The notes under the pieces are model-generated. The model was not told where the DNA came from and ran no database searches. It saw only the letters and a program-made list of their open reading frames with translations. 64,000 bases of DNA. Source: Bradyrhizobium sp. CCGUVB4N (GTDB lineage Bacteria > Pseudomonadota > Alphaproteobacteria > Rhizobiales > Xanthobacteraceae). The position numbers were made by a program, and so were the translations under genes. Location: the NCBI RefSeq assembly GCF_024199945.1, contig NZ_JANADP010000001.1, positions 6,944,001 through 7,008,000 on the forward strand. The letters are read 5' to 3'. Positions 33,991 to 41,613 of this stretch are shown piece after piece; within the stretch, counting starts at the first letter, position 1; every line of letters starts with the position of its first letter.

Positions 33991-34350
33991 CTAAACCAAA
34001 GCCGGATGATCGCGCTGCGCCGTTTCGCGGATCCAACTGGCGTGGATCGCGCGGAACAGGATCTGCGCCGTCTTGATGTCGTTCGCGGCCATGCAGAGAT
34101 TGACGATGCGATGCACCGCGTCGTCGCGCATCAGGCCGTCGGAGATCTTCATCGCGATTTCCATCGCGACCTTTGCGGCGCGCTCATAACGCGCGCTCTC
34201 GCTTTTGTCGTTACAGGCGGAGCCTGCGGCGCTCTGGACCGCAGCGTCACAGATGGAGCGGATGCGCGCGACCGCCTCGATATCGCCGAGCGGCCACTCG
34301 ATCGCTTCGTCCCATATATCTTCTCGCGTCCTGCGCGCGAACCACTGCAT
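33991..34350 (-). CDS. Conserved small hypothetical protein
   Basis: A 119-residue soluble, helical protein (MQWFARRTREDIWDEAIEW...). Two cysteines (SICDAAV and NLCMAAN) and a run of helices with Arg/Asp pairs are visible, but no known motif. The ATG at 34350 is preferred over the longer frame (34380) because GGAG lies eight bases upstream. It ends only 8 bases from the convergent binding-protein gene. I recognise it as a Bradyrhizobium-type conserved hypothetical and give no function. Confidence 0.6.
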   Translation of the reverse strand: MQWFARRTREDIWDEAIEWPLGDIEAVARIRSICDAAVQSAAGSACNDKSESARYERAAKVAMEIAMKISDGLMRDDAVHRIVNLCMAANDIKTAQILFRAIHASWIRETAQRDHPALV

Positions 34351-34402
34351 TGTCTCGCTCCGCCGTGATGGAGCGAGCATAAGCGAAAGGCAATGGCGCG
34401 CG

Positions 34403-35827
34403 CTACGCCTCCGGCACGATCTTGCCGGGGTTGAAGATGTTTTGCGGATCGAGTGCCATTTTTATCGCACGCATCGCATCGATTGCTTCAGGGCCGAGTT
34501 CCGCCTTGAGATATTTCTGCTTGCCCTGGCCGATGCCGTGCTCGCCGGTGCAGGTTCCATCCATCGCCTGCGCGCGTTCGACGAGGCGATGCATGAACTC
34601 CTCGCCGCGCGCCATCTCGGCCGCATCGTTGGTGTCACACACCAGCGAGCAGTGGAAATTGCCGTCGCCGACATGGCCGACAATCGGCGACAACAGGTTG
34701 AGACGCTTGAGATCTTCCTCGGTCTCGCTGACGCAGTCGGCGAGCCGCGAGATCGGCACGCAAACGTCGGTTGCAACCACGCCGATGCTGTCGCCGGGCC
34801 GCAGCGCCTTGACGGACCAATAGGCATCGTGCCGCGCCTGCCACAATTTCGTGCGATCTTCCGGCTTGGTGGTCCAGGAGAAATCGCCGCCACCGCACTC
34901 CCTTGCGATCTCGCCGAACGCCTTGGACTGCGCATCGACCTCGACCTCGCTGCCGTGGAACTCCATCAGCAGAAGCGGCGTCTCCGGCAGCGTCAGCTTC
35001 GAATAGGAATTGCAGGCCTTCACCTGCGCCGTGTTGAGCAACTCGATGCGCGCCACGGGAATGCCGGTCTGGATCGCCAGGATCACCGCCTGACACGCAC
35101 CGTGCACGGTCTCGAAGGAGACCGCGGCCGCGGCGATCGTCTCGGGAATGCCGCGGAGACGAATGGTCAATTCGGAGATGATGCCGAGCGTGCCTTCGGC
35201 GCCGACGAACAGATGGGTCAGGTCATAACCGGCCGAGGACTTCTTCGCGCGTGTGCCGGTGGTGATGATCTCGCCATCGCCGCGCACGACTTTCAACGCC
35301 AGCACGCTGTCGCGCATGGTGCCGTAGCGCACCGCGTTGGTGCCGGAGGCGCGCGTTGAGGCCATGCCGCCGAGCGAGGCGTCCGCGCCGGGATCGATCG
35401 GAAAGAACAGGCCCTGGTCGCGCAGGTGCTCGTTGAGTGCCTTGCGGGTGACGCCGGGCTGGATCACGCAGTCGAGATCCTCGGCATGCACCGCGAGCAC
35501 CTTGTTCATGTCGCGCAAATCGATCGAGATGCCGCCGGCGGGCGCGTTGACCTGGCCCTCGAGCGAGGTGCCGGTGCCGAAGGGAATGACCGGCACGCCG
35601 TGCTTCGCGCAGATCCGCACCACGTCCTGGATGTCGGCGGTCTCCTGCGCCATCACCACGCCGTCCGGCGGCTGGTTGACGATCCATGTGGTGGTATGGC
35701 CGTGCTGCTCGCGAACGGCCTGCGAGGTGATGAGGCGGTTGCCGAAGCGTGCGGCAAGCTGCTCCAGCGCGCTTGCAAGGGCTTTCGGCTCCGGCCGCGG
35801 CGGATTATTGGTGATGGTCGTACCCAC
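34403..35827 (-). CDS. FAD-linked oxidase (D-lactate/glycolate oxidase GlcD type)
   Basis: A 474-residue FAD-binding (PCMH-type) dehydrogenase. The FAD part is seen in VPVIPFGTGTSLEGQVNAP (about residues 78-96) and DPGADASLGGMASTRASGTN; the C-terminal domain holds GHVGDGNFHC with metal- and substrate-binding histidines, and GTCTGEHGIGQGK. It should oxidise D-lactate or another 2-hydroxyacid and pass electrons to cytochrome c or quinone, like GlcD or DLD. The GTG at 35825-35827 has GGGAGGA upstream and is preferred to the longer frame (35872). It is divergent from the thioesterase gene. Substrate specificity cannot be decided by sequence alone. Confidence 0.9.
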   Translation of the reverse strand: MGTTITNNPPRPEPKALASALEQLAARFGNRLITSQAVREQHGHTTTWIVNQPPDGVVMAQETADIQDVVRICAKHGVPVIPFGTGTSLEGQVNAPAGGISIDLRDMNKVLAVHAEDLDCVIQPGVTRKALNEHLRDQGLFFPIDPGADASLGGMASTRASGTNAVRYGTMRDSVLALKVVRGDGEIITTGTRAKKSSAGYDLTHLFVGAEGTLGIISELTIRLRGIPETIAAAAVSFETVHGACQAVILAIQTGIPVARIELLNTAQVKACNSYSKLTLPETPLLLMEFHGSEVEVDAQSKAFGEIARECGGGDFSWTTKPEDRTKLWQARHDAYWSVKALRPGDSIGVVATDVCVPISRLADCVSETEEDLKRLNLLSPIVGHVGDGNFHCSLVCDTNDAAEMARGEEFMHRLVERAQAMDGTCTGEHGIGQGKQKYLKAELGPEAIDAMRAIKMALDPQNIFNPGKIVPEA

Positions 35828-35914
35828 GGATAGTCCTCCCGACACTGGAAACCGTGGCAAAGGACATCTCACCGGTCAAGTCAAGCGACCGGACGCATAG
35901 CCAGGGAATGAGAC

Positions 35915-36418
35915 ATGCCGGAGAGTGCCACCGCCCCTACGCCTGAGCCGTTCCGCGCCTCGATCATGCAGATCGAGCCGCAATGGATCGACTATAACGG
36001 CCATCTCAACATGGCCTATTACAACGTGATGTTCGACCGGGCGATCGACCAGATGTGGCTGCAGCTTGGGATCGGCCCGGGATACATGAAGGAGCGCAAC
36101 GGCTCGACCTTCACCGCCGAGTGTCACGTGCGGTATCTGCGTGAGATTCACCTCGGCGATCCCGTGCAGGTCTCGGTCTGGCTGCTGGAGGCCGACGACA
36201 AGCGACTGCACACCTTCCAGGAGCTGCGGCACGCAACCGAGGGCTGGCTGTCGGCGACCTCCGAGAACATGTCGCTGCACATCGACATGGGCTCGCGCAA
36301 GGTGGCGGCCTTTCCGCCGGATATTCGCGCGCGCATCGCGGCCGTCGTCGGGGCTCACAGCGCCGTGCCGCGCCCCGAGGGCATCGGCCGAAACGTGGCA
36401 ATGCCCTCGAAGCGTTAG
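35915..36418 (+). CDS. Acyl-CoA thioesterase-like hotdog protein
   Basis: A 167-residue hotdog-fold protein that should hydrolyse an acyl-CoA thioester. The hallmark is QWIDYNGHLNMAYYNVMFD (about residues 24-42), with the aspartate and Asn-Gly-His of 4-hydroxybenzoyl-CoA-type thioesterases; the central helix follows (DQMWLQLGIG). Similar proteins are fused or adjacent to carnitine dehydrogenase in relatives, where they hydrolyse betainyl-CoA; no carnitine gene lies here, so that specificity is only a possibility. The ATG has AGGGA six bases upstream. It is divergent from the FAD oxidase. Confidence 0.85.
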   Translation: MPESATAPTPEPFRASIMQIEPQWIDYNGHLNMAYYNVMFDRAIDQMWLQLGIGPGYMKERNGSTFTAECHVRYLREIHLGDPVQVSVWLLEADDKRLHTFQELRHATEGWLSATSENMSLHIDMGSRKVAAFPPDIRARIAAVVGAHSAVPRPEGIGRNVAMPSKR

Positions 36419-36434
36419 TGCATGATCCGGCGCA

Positions 36435-36605
36435 CTAGATCCTGCGGCCGCGGGCAAGGCCGACCACGGCCGAGACCAGGAACAGGACGATCGCGACGAA
36501 GAAGATGATCTTGGCGATTTCGATCGATGCGCCGGCGAGGCCGCCAAAGCCCAGAAGACCGGCGATCAGTGCGATAACGAGAAATGTCACAACCCAGCTC
36601 AGCAT
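36435..36605 (-). CDS. DUF1328 small membrane protein
   Basis: A 56-residue protein consisting of two hydrophobic helices (MLSWVVTFLVIALIAGLLGF and IIFFVAIVLFLVSAVVGL) joined by GGLAGASIEIAK, with a short basic end (ARGRRI). This is the DUF1328/YtjA-like pattern. Such small proteins are often members of the general stress regulon in alphaproteobacteria; here I see only a 14-bp palindrome (GGAACCAATGTTCC) about 90 bases upstream rather than a clear EcfG promoter. The start is the ATG at 36603-36605. Function unknown; probably inner membrane. Confidence 0.85.
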   Translation of the reverse strand: MLSWVVTFLVIALIAGLLGFGGLAGASIEIAKIIFFVAIVLFLVSAVVGLARGRRI

Positions 36606-36845
36606 GGCCTTAACCTCTGTTTTGATGTCTGTCTGCGATCGGCGCGGCTGAGGCGCCTCACTTGAACAAACAATCTCCGGCTCGGAACATTGGTTCCGGC
36701 CCGCCGGGGCTGGAAATTCGTCCGGCACGCAGGAACAAATCAGCCCGGCGTGCACGTGGAAAACCCTTGCCGGCCGCCCCATATAGGCGGCAATCCCTGT
36801 TATGAAGGCTCCCTTCCGCCACCCCGCGGTGCCATCGTGGGGCCA

Positions 36846-39422
36846 ATGATTCGCATGACCGAGCCGAGCAAAATCACCAGCGTACCCGACCACCAGCCCG
36901 CAGCCGGCGGCATCGCCGCGCGTGCGCGCGCCTCGGTGGGCCCGAAATATCTGACCGGGCTCAATCCCGAGCAGCGCGACGCCGTCGAAACGCTGGACGG
37001 CCCGGTCCTGGTGCTGGCCGGTGCCGGCACCGGCAAGACCCGCGTGCTGACCACCCGGATCGCCCACATCCTGAGCCAGGGCCGCGCCCGCCCCTCCGAG
37101 ATCCTGTCGGTGACCTTCACCAACAAGGCCGCGCGCGAGATGAAGCACCGGCTCGGCCAGATGCTCGGCCAGGCTGTCGAGGGCATGCCGTGGCTCGGCA
37201 CCTTCCACTCCATCGGCGGCCGCATTCTGCGGACCCATGCGGAGCTGGCGCAGCTCAAGTCGAATTTCACCGTGCTCGACACCGACGACCAGGTGCGGCT
37301 GCTGAAGCAGCTGCTGCAGGCCGACAACATCGACGACAAGCGCTGGCCCGCGCGCATGCTGGCCGGGCTGATCGATGGCTGGAAGAACCGTGGCCTGGCA
37401 CCGTCGCAGGTGCCGTCAGGCGAAGCCGCCGTCTTCGCCAACGGCAAGGGCGGCAAGCTCTATGCGAGCTACCAGGAGCGGCTGAAGATTTTGAACGCGG
37501 CCGATTTCGGCGACCTGTTGCTCGAGGACATCCGCATCTTCCGCGAGCATCCGGATATTCTCCGGCAGTACCAGCAGCGCTTCAAGTTCATCCTGGTCGA
37601 CGAGTACCAGGACACCAACGTCGCGCAGTATCTGTGGCTGCGGCTGCTGTCGCAGGCGCCGTCTTCCACCTCTCCCCGCGTGCGCGGAGAGGTCGCATCG
37701 CAGAGCGATGCGGGTGAGGCGGACTCTCCGAGCACCGAGCTCGTGGAGACTCTCCCTCTCCCCGCAAGCGGGGCGAAGGAGCAGACGCCGCACGTCAAGA
37801 ACATCTGCTGCGTCGGCGACGACGACCAGTCGATCTATGGCTGGCGCGGCGCCGAGGTCGATAACATCCTGCGCTTCGAGCACGATTTTCCCGGCGCCAA
37901 GGTGATCCGCCTCGAGCGCAACTACCGCTCAACCGGCCACATCCTCGCGGCCGCCTCGCACCTGATCGCGCACAACGAAGGCCGGCTCGGCAAGACGCTG
38001 CGCACCGAAGACCAGGACGGCGAGAAGGTCACGGTCACGGGCTCGTGGGATTCGGAAGAGGAAGCCCGCGGCATCGGCGAGGAGATCGAGCAGATCCAGC
38101 GCAAGGGCGAGAAGCTCAACGAGGTCGCCATCCTCGTGCGCGCGTCCTACCAGATGCGCGAGTTCGAAGACCGCTTCGTCACGCTCGGCCTGCCCTATCG
38201 TGTCATCGGCGGCCCGCGCTTCTATGAGCGCGCCGAAATCCGCGACGCATTGGCTTATCTTCGCGTCATCAACTCGCCTGCCGACGATCTCGCCTTCGAG
38301 CGCATCGTCAACGTGCCTAAGCGCGGGCTTGGCGATGCCACCATACAGATGCTGCACGACCACGCCCGCAAGCGCCGCATTCCGCTGTTCGAGGCGGCAC
38401 GCGCGGTGGTCGAGACCGACGAACTGAAGCCGAAGGCGCGCGGGTCCTTGCGCGACGTCGTCGCCCAGTTCGACCGCTGGCGCGCCCAGCGCGAGGTCAC
38501 CGCGCACACCGATCTCGCCCAGATCGTGCTCGACGAGAGCGGCTACACCGAGATGTGGCAGAAGGACCGTTCGGCGGACGCAGCCGGCCGGCTGGAGAAC
38601 CTCAAAGAGCTCGTGCGCTCGATGGAAGAGTTCGAGAACCTGCAAGGGTTCCTGGAGCACATCTCGCTGGTGATGGACCGCGATGGCGGTGCCGAGGAAG
38701 ACGCCGTGTCCTTGATGACGCTGCACTCGGCCAAGGGTCTCGAATTCGACAACGTGTTCCTGCCCGGCTGGGAGGAAGGCCTGTTCCCGAGCCAGCGCAC
38801 GCTCGACGAGCAGGGCCGCGCCGGTTTGGAAGAAGAACGCCGGCTCGGCCATGTCGGCCTCACGCGCGCGAGGCGGCGCGCGAAAATCTATTTCGCGACC
38901 AACCGGCGCATCCATGGCACCTGGTCGACCACGATCCCGTCGCGCTTCCTCGACGAACTGCCGGCGGCCAATGTCGAGATCACGGAATCCAAGGGTGGCT
39001 CGGCCTGGGGCGGCACCGGCGGCTACGGCGCCTCCCGCTTCGACGACATGGAGGCGTTCGGCTCGACCTATTCGACGCCGGGCTGGCAGCGCGCCCAGGC
39101 CAACCGCAATCGCGGCGGCGGACGCAATGGCGGCGGCGGACGTGGCGGCTTCGAGGAAGAGGCCCCGAACTTCTCGTCGTCCTCGTCATCCGGCCCCGAT
39201 TTCGGCAGCTTCTCCTCGCGTCGCCGCGGGCCGATGACGATCGAGGGCGAGCTGGTCGCCAAATCGACCGGCACGACATCGGAATTCTCGCTCTCCGACC
39301 GTGTCTTCCACCAGAAGTTCGGCTACGGCCGCGTCACCAAGATCGACGGCAACAAGCTCACCATCGCCTTCGACAAGGCCGGCGAGAAGAAGGTCGTGGA
39401 CAGCTTTGTGCAGCGGGCGTGA
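36846..39422 (+). CDS. uvrD: UvrD/PcrA family DNA helicase, with in-frame repeat insertion
   Basis: An 858-residue superfamily 1A 3'-5' helicase for nucleotide-excision and mismatch repair and removal of RecA filaments. Walker A AGAGTGKT is at 58-65, VDEYQDTN at 251-258, DDDQSIYGWRGA at 325-336, motif IV ERNYRSTGHIL, and the late motif TLHSAKGLEFD followed by GWEEGLFPS. A Gly/Ser-rich linker (about 710-785) precedes the C-terminal Tudor-like region FHQKFGYGRVTKIDGNKLTI. Residues about 272-316, between motifs II and III, are encoded by palindromic repeat DNA and are absent from normal UvrD. The ATG at 36846 is used; another ATG at 36855 is possible. Seven bases later the HicB-like gene begins. 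Confidence 0.95.
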   Translation: MIRMTEPSKITSVPDHQPAAGGIAARARASVGPKYLTGLNPEQRDAVETLDGPVLVLAGAGTGKTRVLTTRIAHILSQGRARPSEILSVTFTNKAAREMKHRLGQMLGQAVEGMPWLGTFHSIGGRILRTHAELAQLKSNFTVLDTDDQVRLLKQLLQADNIDDKRWPARMLAGLIDGWKNRGLAPSQVPSGEAAVFANGKGGKLYASYQERLKILNAADFGDLLLEDIRIFREHPDILRQYQQRFKFILVDEYQDTNVAQYLWLRLLSQAPSSTSPRVRGEVASQSDAGEADSPSTELVETLPLPASGAKEQTPHVKNICCVGDDDQSIYGWRGAEVDNILRFEHDFPGAKVIRLERNYRSTGHILAAASHLIAHNEGRLGKTLRTEDQDGEKVTVTGSWDSEEEARGIGEEIEQIQRKGEKLNEVAILVRASYQMREFEDRFVTLGLPYRVIGGPRFYERAEIRDALAYLRVINSPADDLAFERIVNVPKRGLGDATIQMLHDHARKRRIPLFEAARAVVETDELKPKARGSLRDVVAQFDRWRAQREVTAHTDLAQIVLDESGYTEMWQKDRSADAAGRLENLKELVRSMEEFENLQGFLEHISLVMDRDGGAEEDAVSLMTLHSAKGLEFDNVFLPGWEEGLFPSQRTLDEQGRAGLEEERRLGHVGLTRARRRAKIYFATNRRIHGTWSTTIPSRFLDELPAANVEITESKGGSAWGGTGGYGASRFDDMEAFGSTYSTPGWQRAQANRNRGGGRNGGGGRGGFEEEAPNFSSSSSSGPDFGSFSSRRRGPMTIEGELVAKSTGTTSEFSLSDRVFHQKFGYGRVTKIDGNKLTIAFDKAGEKKVVDSFVQRA
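37661..37794 (+). repeat. Palindromic repeat, family C, inserted in uvrD
   Basis: About 134 bases inside the uvrD reading frame fold into several hairpins: CCTCTCC...GGAGAGG at 37669-37692, CGCATCGC-AGA-GCGATGCG at 37694-37712, and CCCCGC-AA-GCGGGG at 37760-37773. This matches a dispersed element type (CTCTCCCCGC...GCGGGGAGAG) of Bradyrhizobium that usually lies between genes. Here it keeps the frame open and adds about 45 residues. Exact ends are approximate, set by where helicase similarity resumes (HVKNICCVGDD). Confidence 0.8.
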
Positions 39423-39429
39423 GGCCGAC

Positions 39430-39717
39430 ATGCCTCACTACGTCGCCATCATCGAAGACGCGGGCCCGGATGACGTCAGCCTGTGGTTTCCGGACCTGCC
39501 CGGCTGCATCTCCGGCGGCGACGACGCCGACGAGGCCCTGGAGAATGCGCCCGAGGCGATCGCATTCTATGCGCAGGAGCTGACCGAGGACGGCCGCGAG
39601 CTTCCCCCGCCCAGGACATTGGACGAACTCAAGGCCGATCCCGAATTTGCCGACGACATACGGAACCACACGGCCGTCCTGATCGAATTTCCTCCCAGCG
39701 ACGACGCCGAGGAGTGA
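39430..39717 (+). CDS. HicB-like antitoxin-type protein
   Basis: A 95-residue protein with the HicB fold signature: YVAIIEDAGPDDVSLWFPDL followed by PGCISGGDDADEALENAPEA. HicB proteins fold as a partial RNase H and neutralise HicA RNA-interferase toxins. No small dsRBD-type hicA gene is visible on either side, and the C-terminus (VLIEFPPSDDAEE) lacks an obvious DNA-binding domain, so it may be an orphan with another role. It starts seven bases after uvrD and is likely in the same transcript. The ATG at 39430 fits; the longer frame overlaps uvrD in another frame. Confidence 0.82.
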   Translation: MPHYVAIIEDAGPDDVSLWFPDLPGCISGGDDADEALENAPEAIAFYAQELTEDGRELPPPRTLDELKADPEFADDIRNHTAVLIEFPPSDDAEE

Positions 39718-39805
39718 GGACTGTTAGCCGCACTGGCCGGACTCTCGACGGTTCTGGTTCGAACAGCCCTTGACCATGGCGAACTTCCCCGTATCAGATG
39801 CAACC

Positions 39806-40222
39806 ATGGTCCGGGGCTCCATCACACTGATCGTGCTTTTGTTGGGGATGCCGTCGCTTGCGACGGCGGAGACCATGAGCTTTGGCGATTCGATCGGGCT
39901 GCTGGCAAAAAGCTGCGGTGCGGAAATCGTCGCCAATTGCCGCGGCGTCAATCCGGATTCCACCCGCCTCAAGGAGTGCCTGTCCCGCAACCGGGACGTG
40001 CTCTCCCAGCAGTGCCAGAGCGACTATCTCACGGCGTTCGATGCCATCCAGAAGCGCGTCGCCGCCCGCGTCACGGTCGCGAACGCCTGCCAGCGCGAGA
40101 TCGTCAAGGTCTGCGGCGGCTCGACCAAGGAAACCAGCAAGTCGATCCCCTGCCTGATCTCGACGCCCAAGGGCATCAGCAACAACTGCCTGAAGGCCGT
40201 CGACGACGCGGGGTATCGATGA
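39806..40222 (+). CDS. Secreted cysteine-rich protein
   Basis: A 138-residue exported protein. Signal peptide at 1-21 (MVRGSITLIVLLLGMPSLATA). The mature part carries eight cysteines spaced as in the GLG1-type cysteine-rich repeat (KSCGAEIVANCRGV, KECLSRNRDVLSQQC, NACQREIVKVCGG, IPCLIS, NNCLKA). In that spacing they would form four disulfides in the periplasm. The start is uncertain: an ATG at 39776 adds 10 residues. Its TGA overlaps the ATG of the next gene by four bases, so the two are translationally coupled and probably work together in the envelope. Function unknown. Confidence 0.8.
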   Translation: MVRGSITLIVLLLGMPSLATAETMSFGDSIGLLAKSCGAEIVANCRGVNPDSTRLKECLSRNRDVLSQQCQSDYLTAFDAIQKRVAARVTVANACQREIVKVCGGSTKETSKSIPCLISTPKGISNNCLKAVDDAGYR

Positions 40223-40890
40223 TGCGGGCAACCGGGCACTTCACCGCCGGAATCGGTTTCGCGTTGGGTCTCGCTCTGCTCGCGGGCGCAGCGGGCGCGC
40301 AGACGGCGCCGACCCGCGACGACATCGTCGGCAAGCTCAATCATTTCGAGGAAGCCCCCGAAGTCGATCTCCCCGCGCTGAAGCAGCAGGTGATGGAGCG
40401 GGCCAAGGCCAGGATCAAGAACGATCCAGGTCCGGTGAACCGGCCTCTGATCGCGCCGGATCTCGCCAAGCTGCCCGCCTTCAACGCCCAGATCCAGTTC
40501 GACGCGGACACGCCGATCATCCAGCCGGACTCCTACCAGACCGTCGGCCGGATCGCCGACGCGCTGGTTCACGCCTCGCTGCTGCCCTACACCTTCCTGA
40601 TCGTCGGCCATGTCGAGTCCAATCAGAAGACGCGGGAAGCCAACGCGATCCTGAGCCAGCGCCGGGCGGATGCGATCCGTGATGTGCTGGTGAACACCTT
40701 CAAGATCTCGACCAAGCGGCTGCAGCCGATCGGGCTCGGCGAGGAGCAGTTCCTCGACCGCGCCAAGCCGACCTCGGCCGTCAACGGCCAGTTGCAAATC
40801 CTGACCTTTGCCAAAGTGCCCGAAGAAGCGCCTGTGCATCCCGCAGCAGCCCCTGCGCCTGCGGCGAAAAAGCCCGCCAAGAAGCATTGA
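40219..40890 (+). CDS. OmpA-domain-like envelope protein
   Basis: A 223-residue exported protein with a signal peptide (1-27, ending GAAGAQ) and a C-terminal OmpA-like domain (about 88-200). The pattern IQFDADTPIIQPDS, GHVESNQ...NAILSQRRADAIRDVL and RLQPIGLGEEQF is that of OmpA peptidoglycan-binding domains, but the key Asp of GHTD is replaced (GHVES) and the usual Asn-Arg-Arg near the end is NGQ, so peptidoglycan binding may be lost. The last 20 residues are Ala/Pro/Lys-rich. It overlaps the preceding cysteine-rich gene by four bases. Confidence 0.82.
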   Translation: MMRATGHFTAGIGFALGLALLAGAAGAQTAPTRDDIVGKLNHFEEAPEVDLPALKQQVMERAKARIKNDPGPVNRPLIAPDLAKLPAFNAQIQFDADTPIIQPDSYQTVGRIADALVHASLLPYTFLIVGHVESNQKTREANAILSQRRADAIRDVLVNTFKISTKRLQPIGLGEEQFLDRAKPTSAVNGQLQILTFAKVPEEAPVHPAAAPAPAAKKPAKKH

Positions 40891-41062
40891 GCGCGCATCC
40901 GTCGCGTGTGGCGGAACCCGTTGAACTTCTGACTATTTTGTGACCTGTCTCACAGCGCGACAGCATGGTCCTGCGCGACAATAGCGCCGGTTTGTGCACT
41001 GCCCTATCAGGTGCTATAGGCTGTCTTCGCCCTTCCCCGCCCCCGTGCCGCACGAGACCAAG

Positions 41063-41581
41063 ATGGCTGGCTATTTTCAACGCCAACTGGCCGATTATGT
41101 CGAATACCATCGCGATCCCTGGAATTGCGCGATGCATGTGGTCGGCATTCTCCTGCTGTTCACCGGCGCGACGCTGCCGCTGACGCTGGTCCATTTCTCC
41201 GTGTTCGGGGTCGAGGTCAGCCTCGCCGTGATTTTGGCCCTGCCCGTACTGGTATACTGGCTGATGCTGGACGCCGGCGTCGGGTTCGGCATCCTCGTGT
41301 CGATGATCGTGCTGCTTTCGGTCGCAACCGCGATCGGCAATCAGGTCTCGCTTGCCATGATGTGGTCGATTTTTGCGGTGCTGATCGTGCTCGGCGTCGC
41401 ATCGCAAATCGTCGGGCACAGGGTGTTCGAGGAACGGCAGCCGTCGATGGTCGACCACCCCACGCATTTCCTGCTTGGACCGATGTTCGTCATGGCAAAA
41501 TTTTACATTGCACTGGGTTTTCGTCGCGACCTCGCCGCGATTCTCGCGCCTCTTCCGACCAACTCCCTTTCAACCCGATAG
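41063..41581 (+). CDS. DUF962/Mpo1-like membrane protein
   Basis: A 172-residue inner-membrane protein with four predicted helices. The start MAGYFQRQLADYVEYHRDPWN followed by CAMHVVG, and the later QPSMVDHPTHFLLGPMFV, match the DUF962/Mpo1 (YGL010w) family. Yeast Mpo1 is an iron-dependent dioxygenase that removes one carbon from 2-hydroxy fatty acids; the histidines in YHRDPWN, MHVVG and DHPTHF are those expected to bind iron. A bacterial role in 2-hydroxy fatty acid turnover is an inference, though attractive since rhizobia make hydroxylated lipids. The ATG at 41063 is chosen; a GTG six codons earlier is possible. Confidence 0.82.
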   Translation: MAGYFQRQLADYVEYHRDPWNCAMHVVGILLLFTGATLPLTLVHFSVFGVEVSLAVILALPVLVYWLMLDAGVGFGILVSMIVLLSVATAIGNQVSLAMMWSIFAVLIVLGVASQIVGHRVFEERQPSMVDHPTHFLLGPMFVMAKFYIALGFRRDLAAILAPLPTNSLSTR

Positions 41582-41613
41582 CTTTCTCGAAGCGGAACAG
41601 CAAAACCTACTTC

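Noticed and set aside
36690..36845. N-terminal extension of UvrD
   Set aside because: The 52 extra residues are not helicase-like and cover the DUF1328 promoter region; the ATG at 36846 gives the usual start.
36606..36845. EcfG promoter for the DUF1328 gene
   Set aside because: GGAAC is present, but the distance to the next GTT is about 20-21 bases, outside the expected 16-17.
41125..41613. Upstream extension of the SDR frame
   Set aside because: It overlaps the DUF962 gene in another frame and is Arg-rich; the nucleotide-binding fold begins right after the ATG at 41614.
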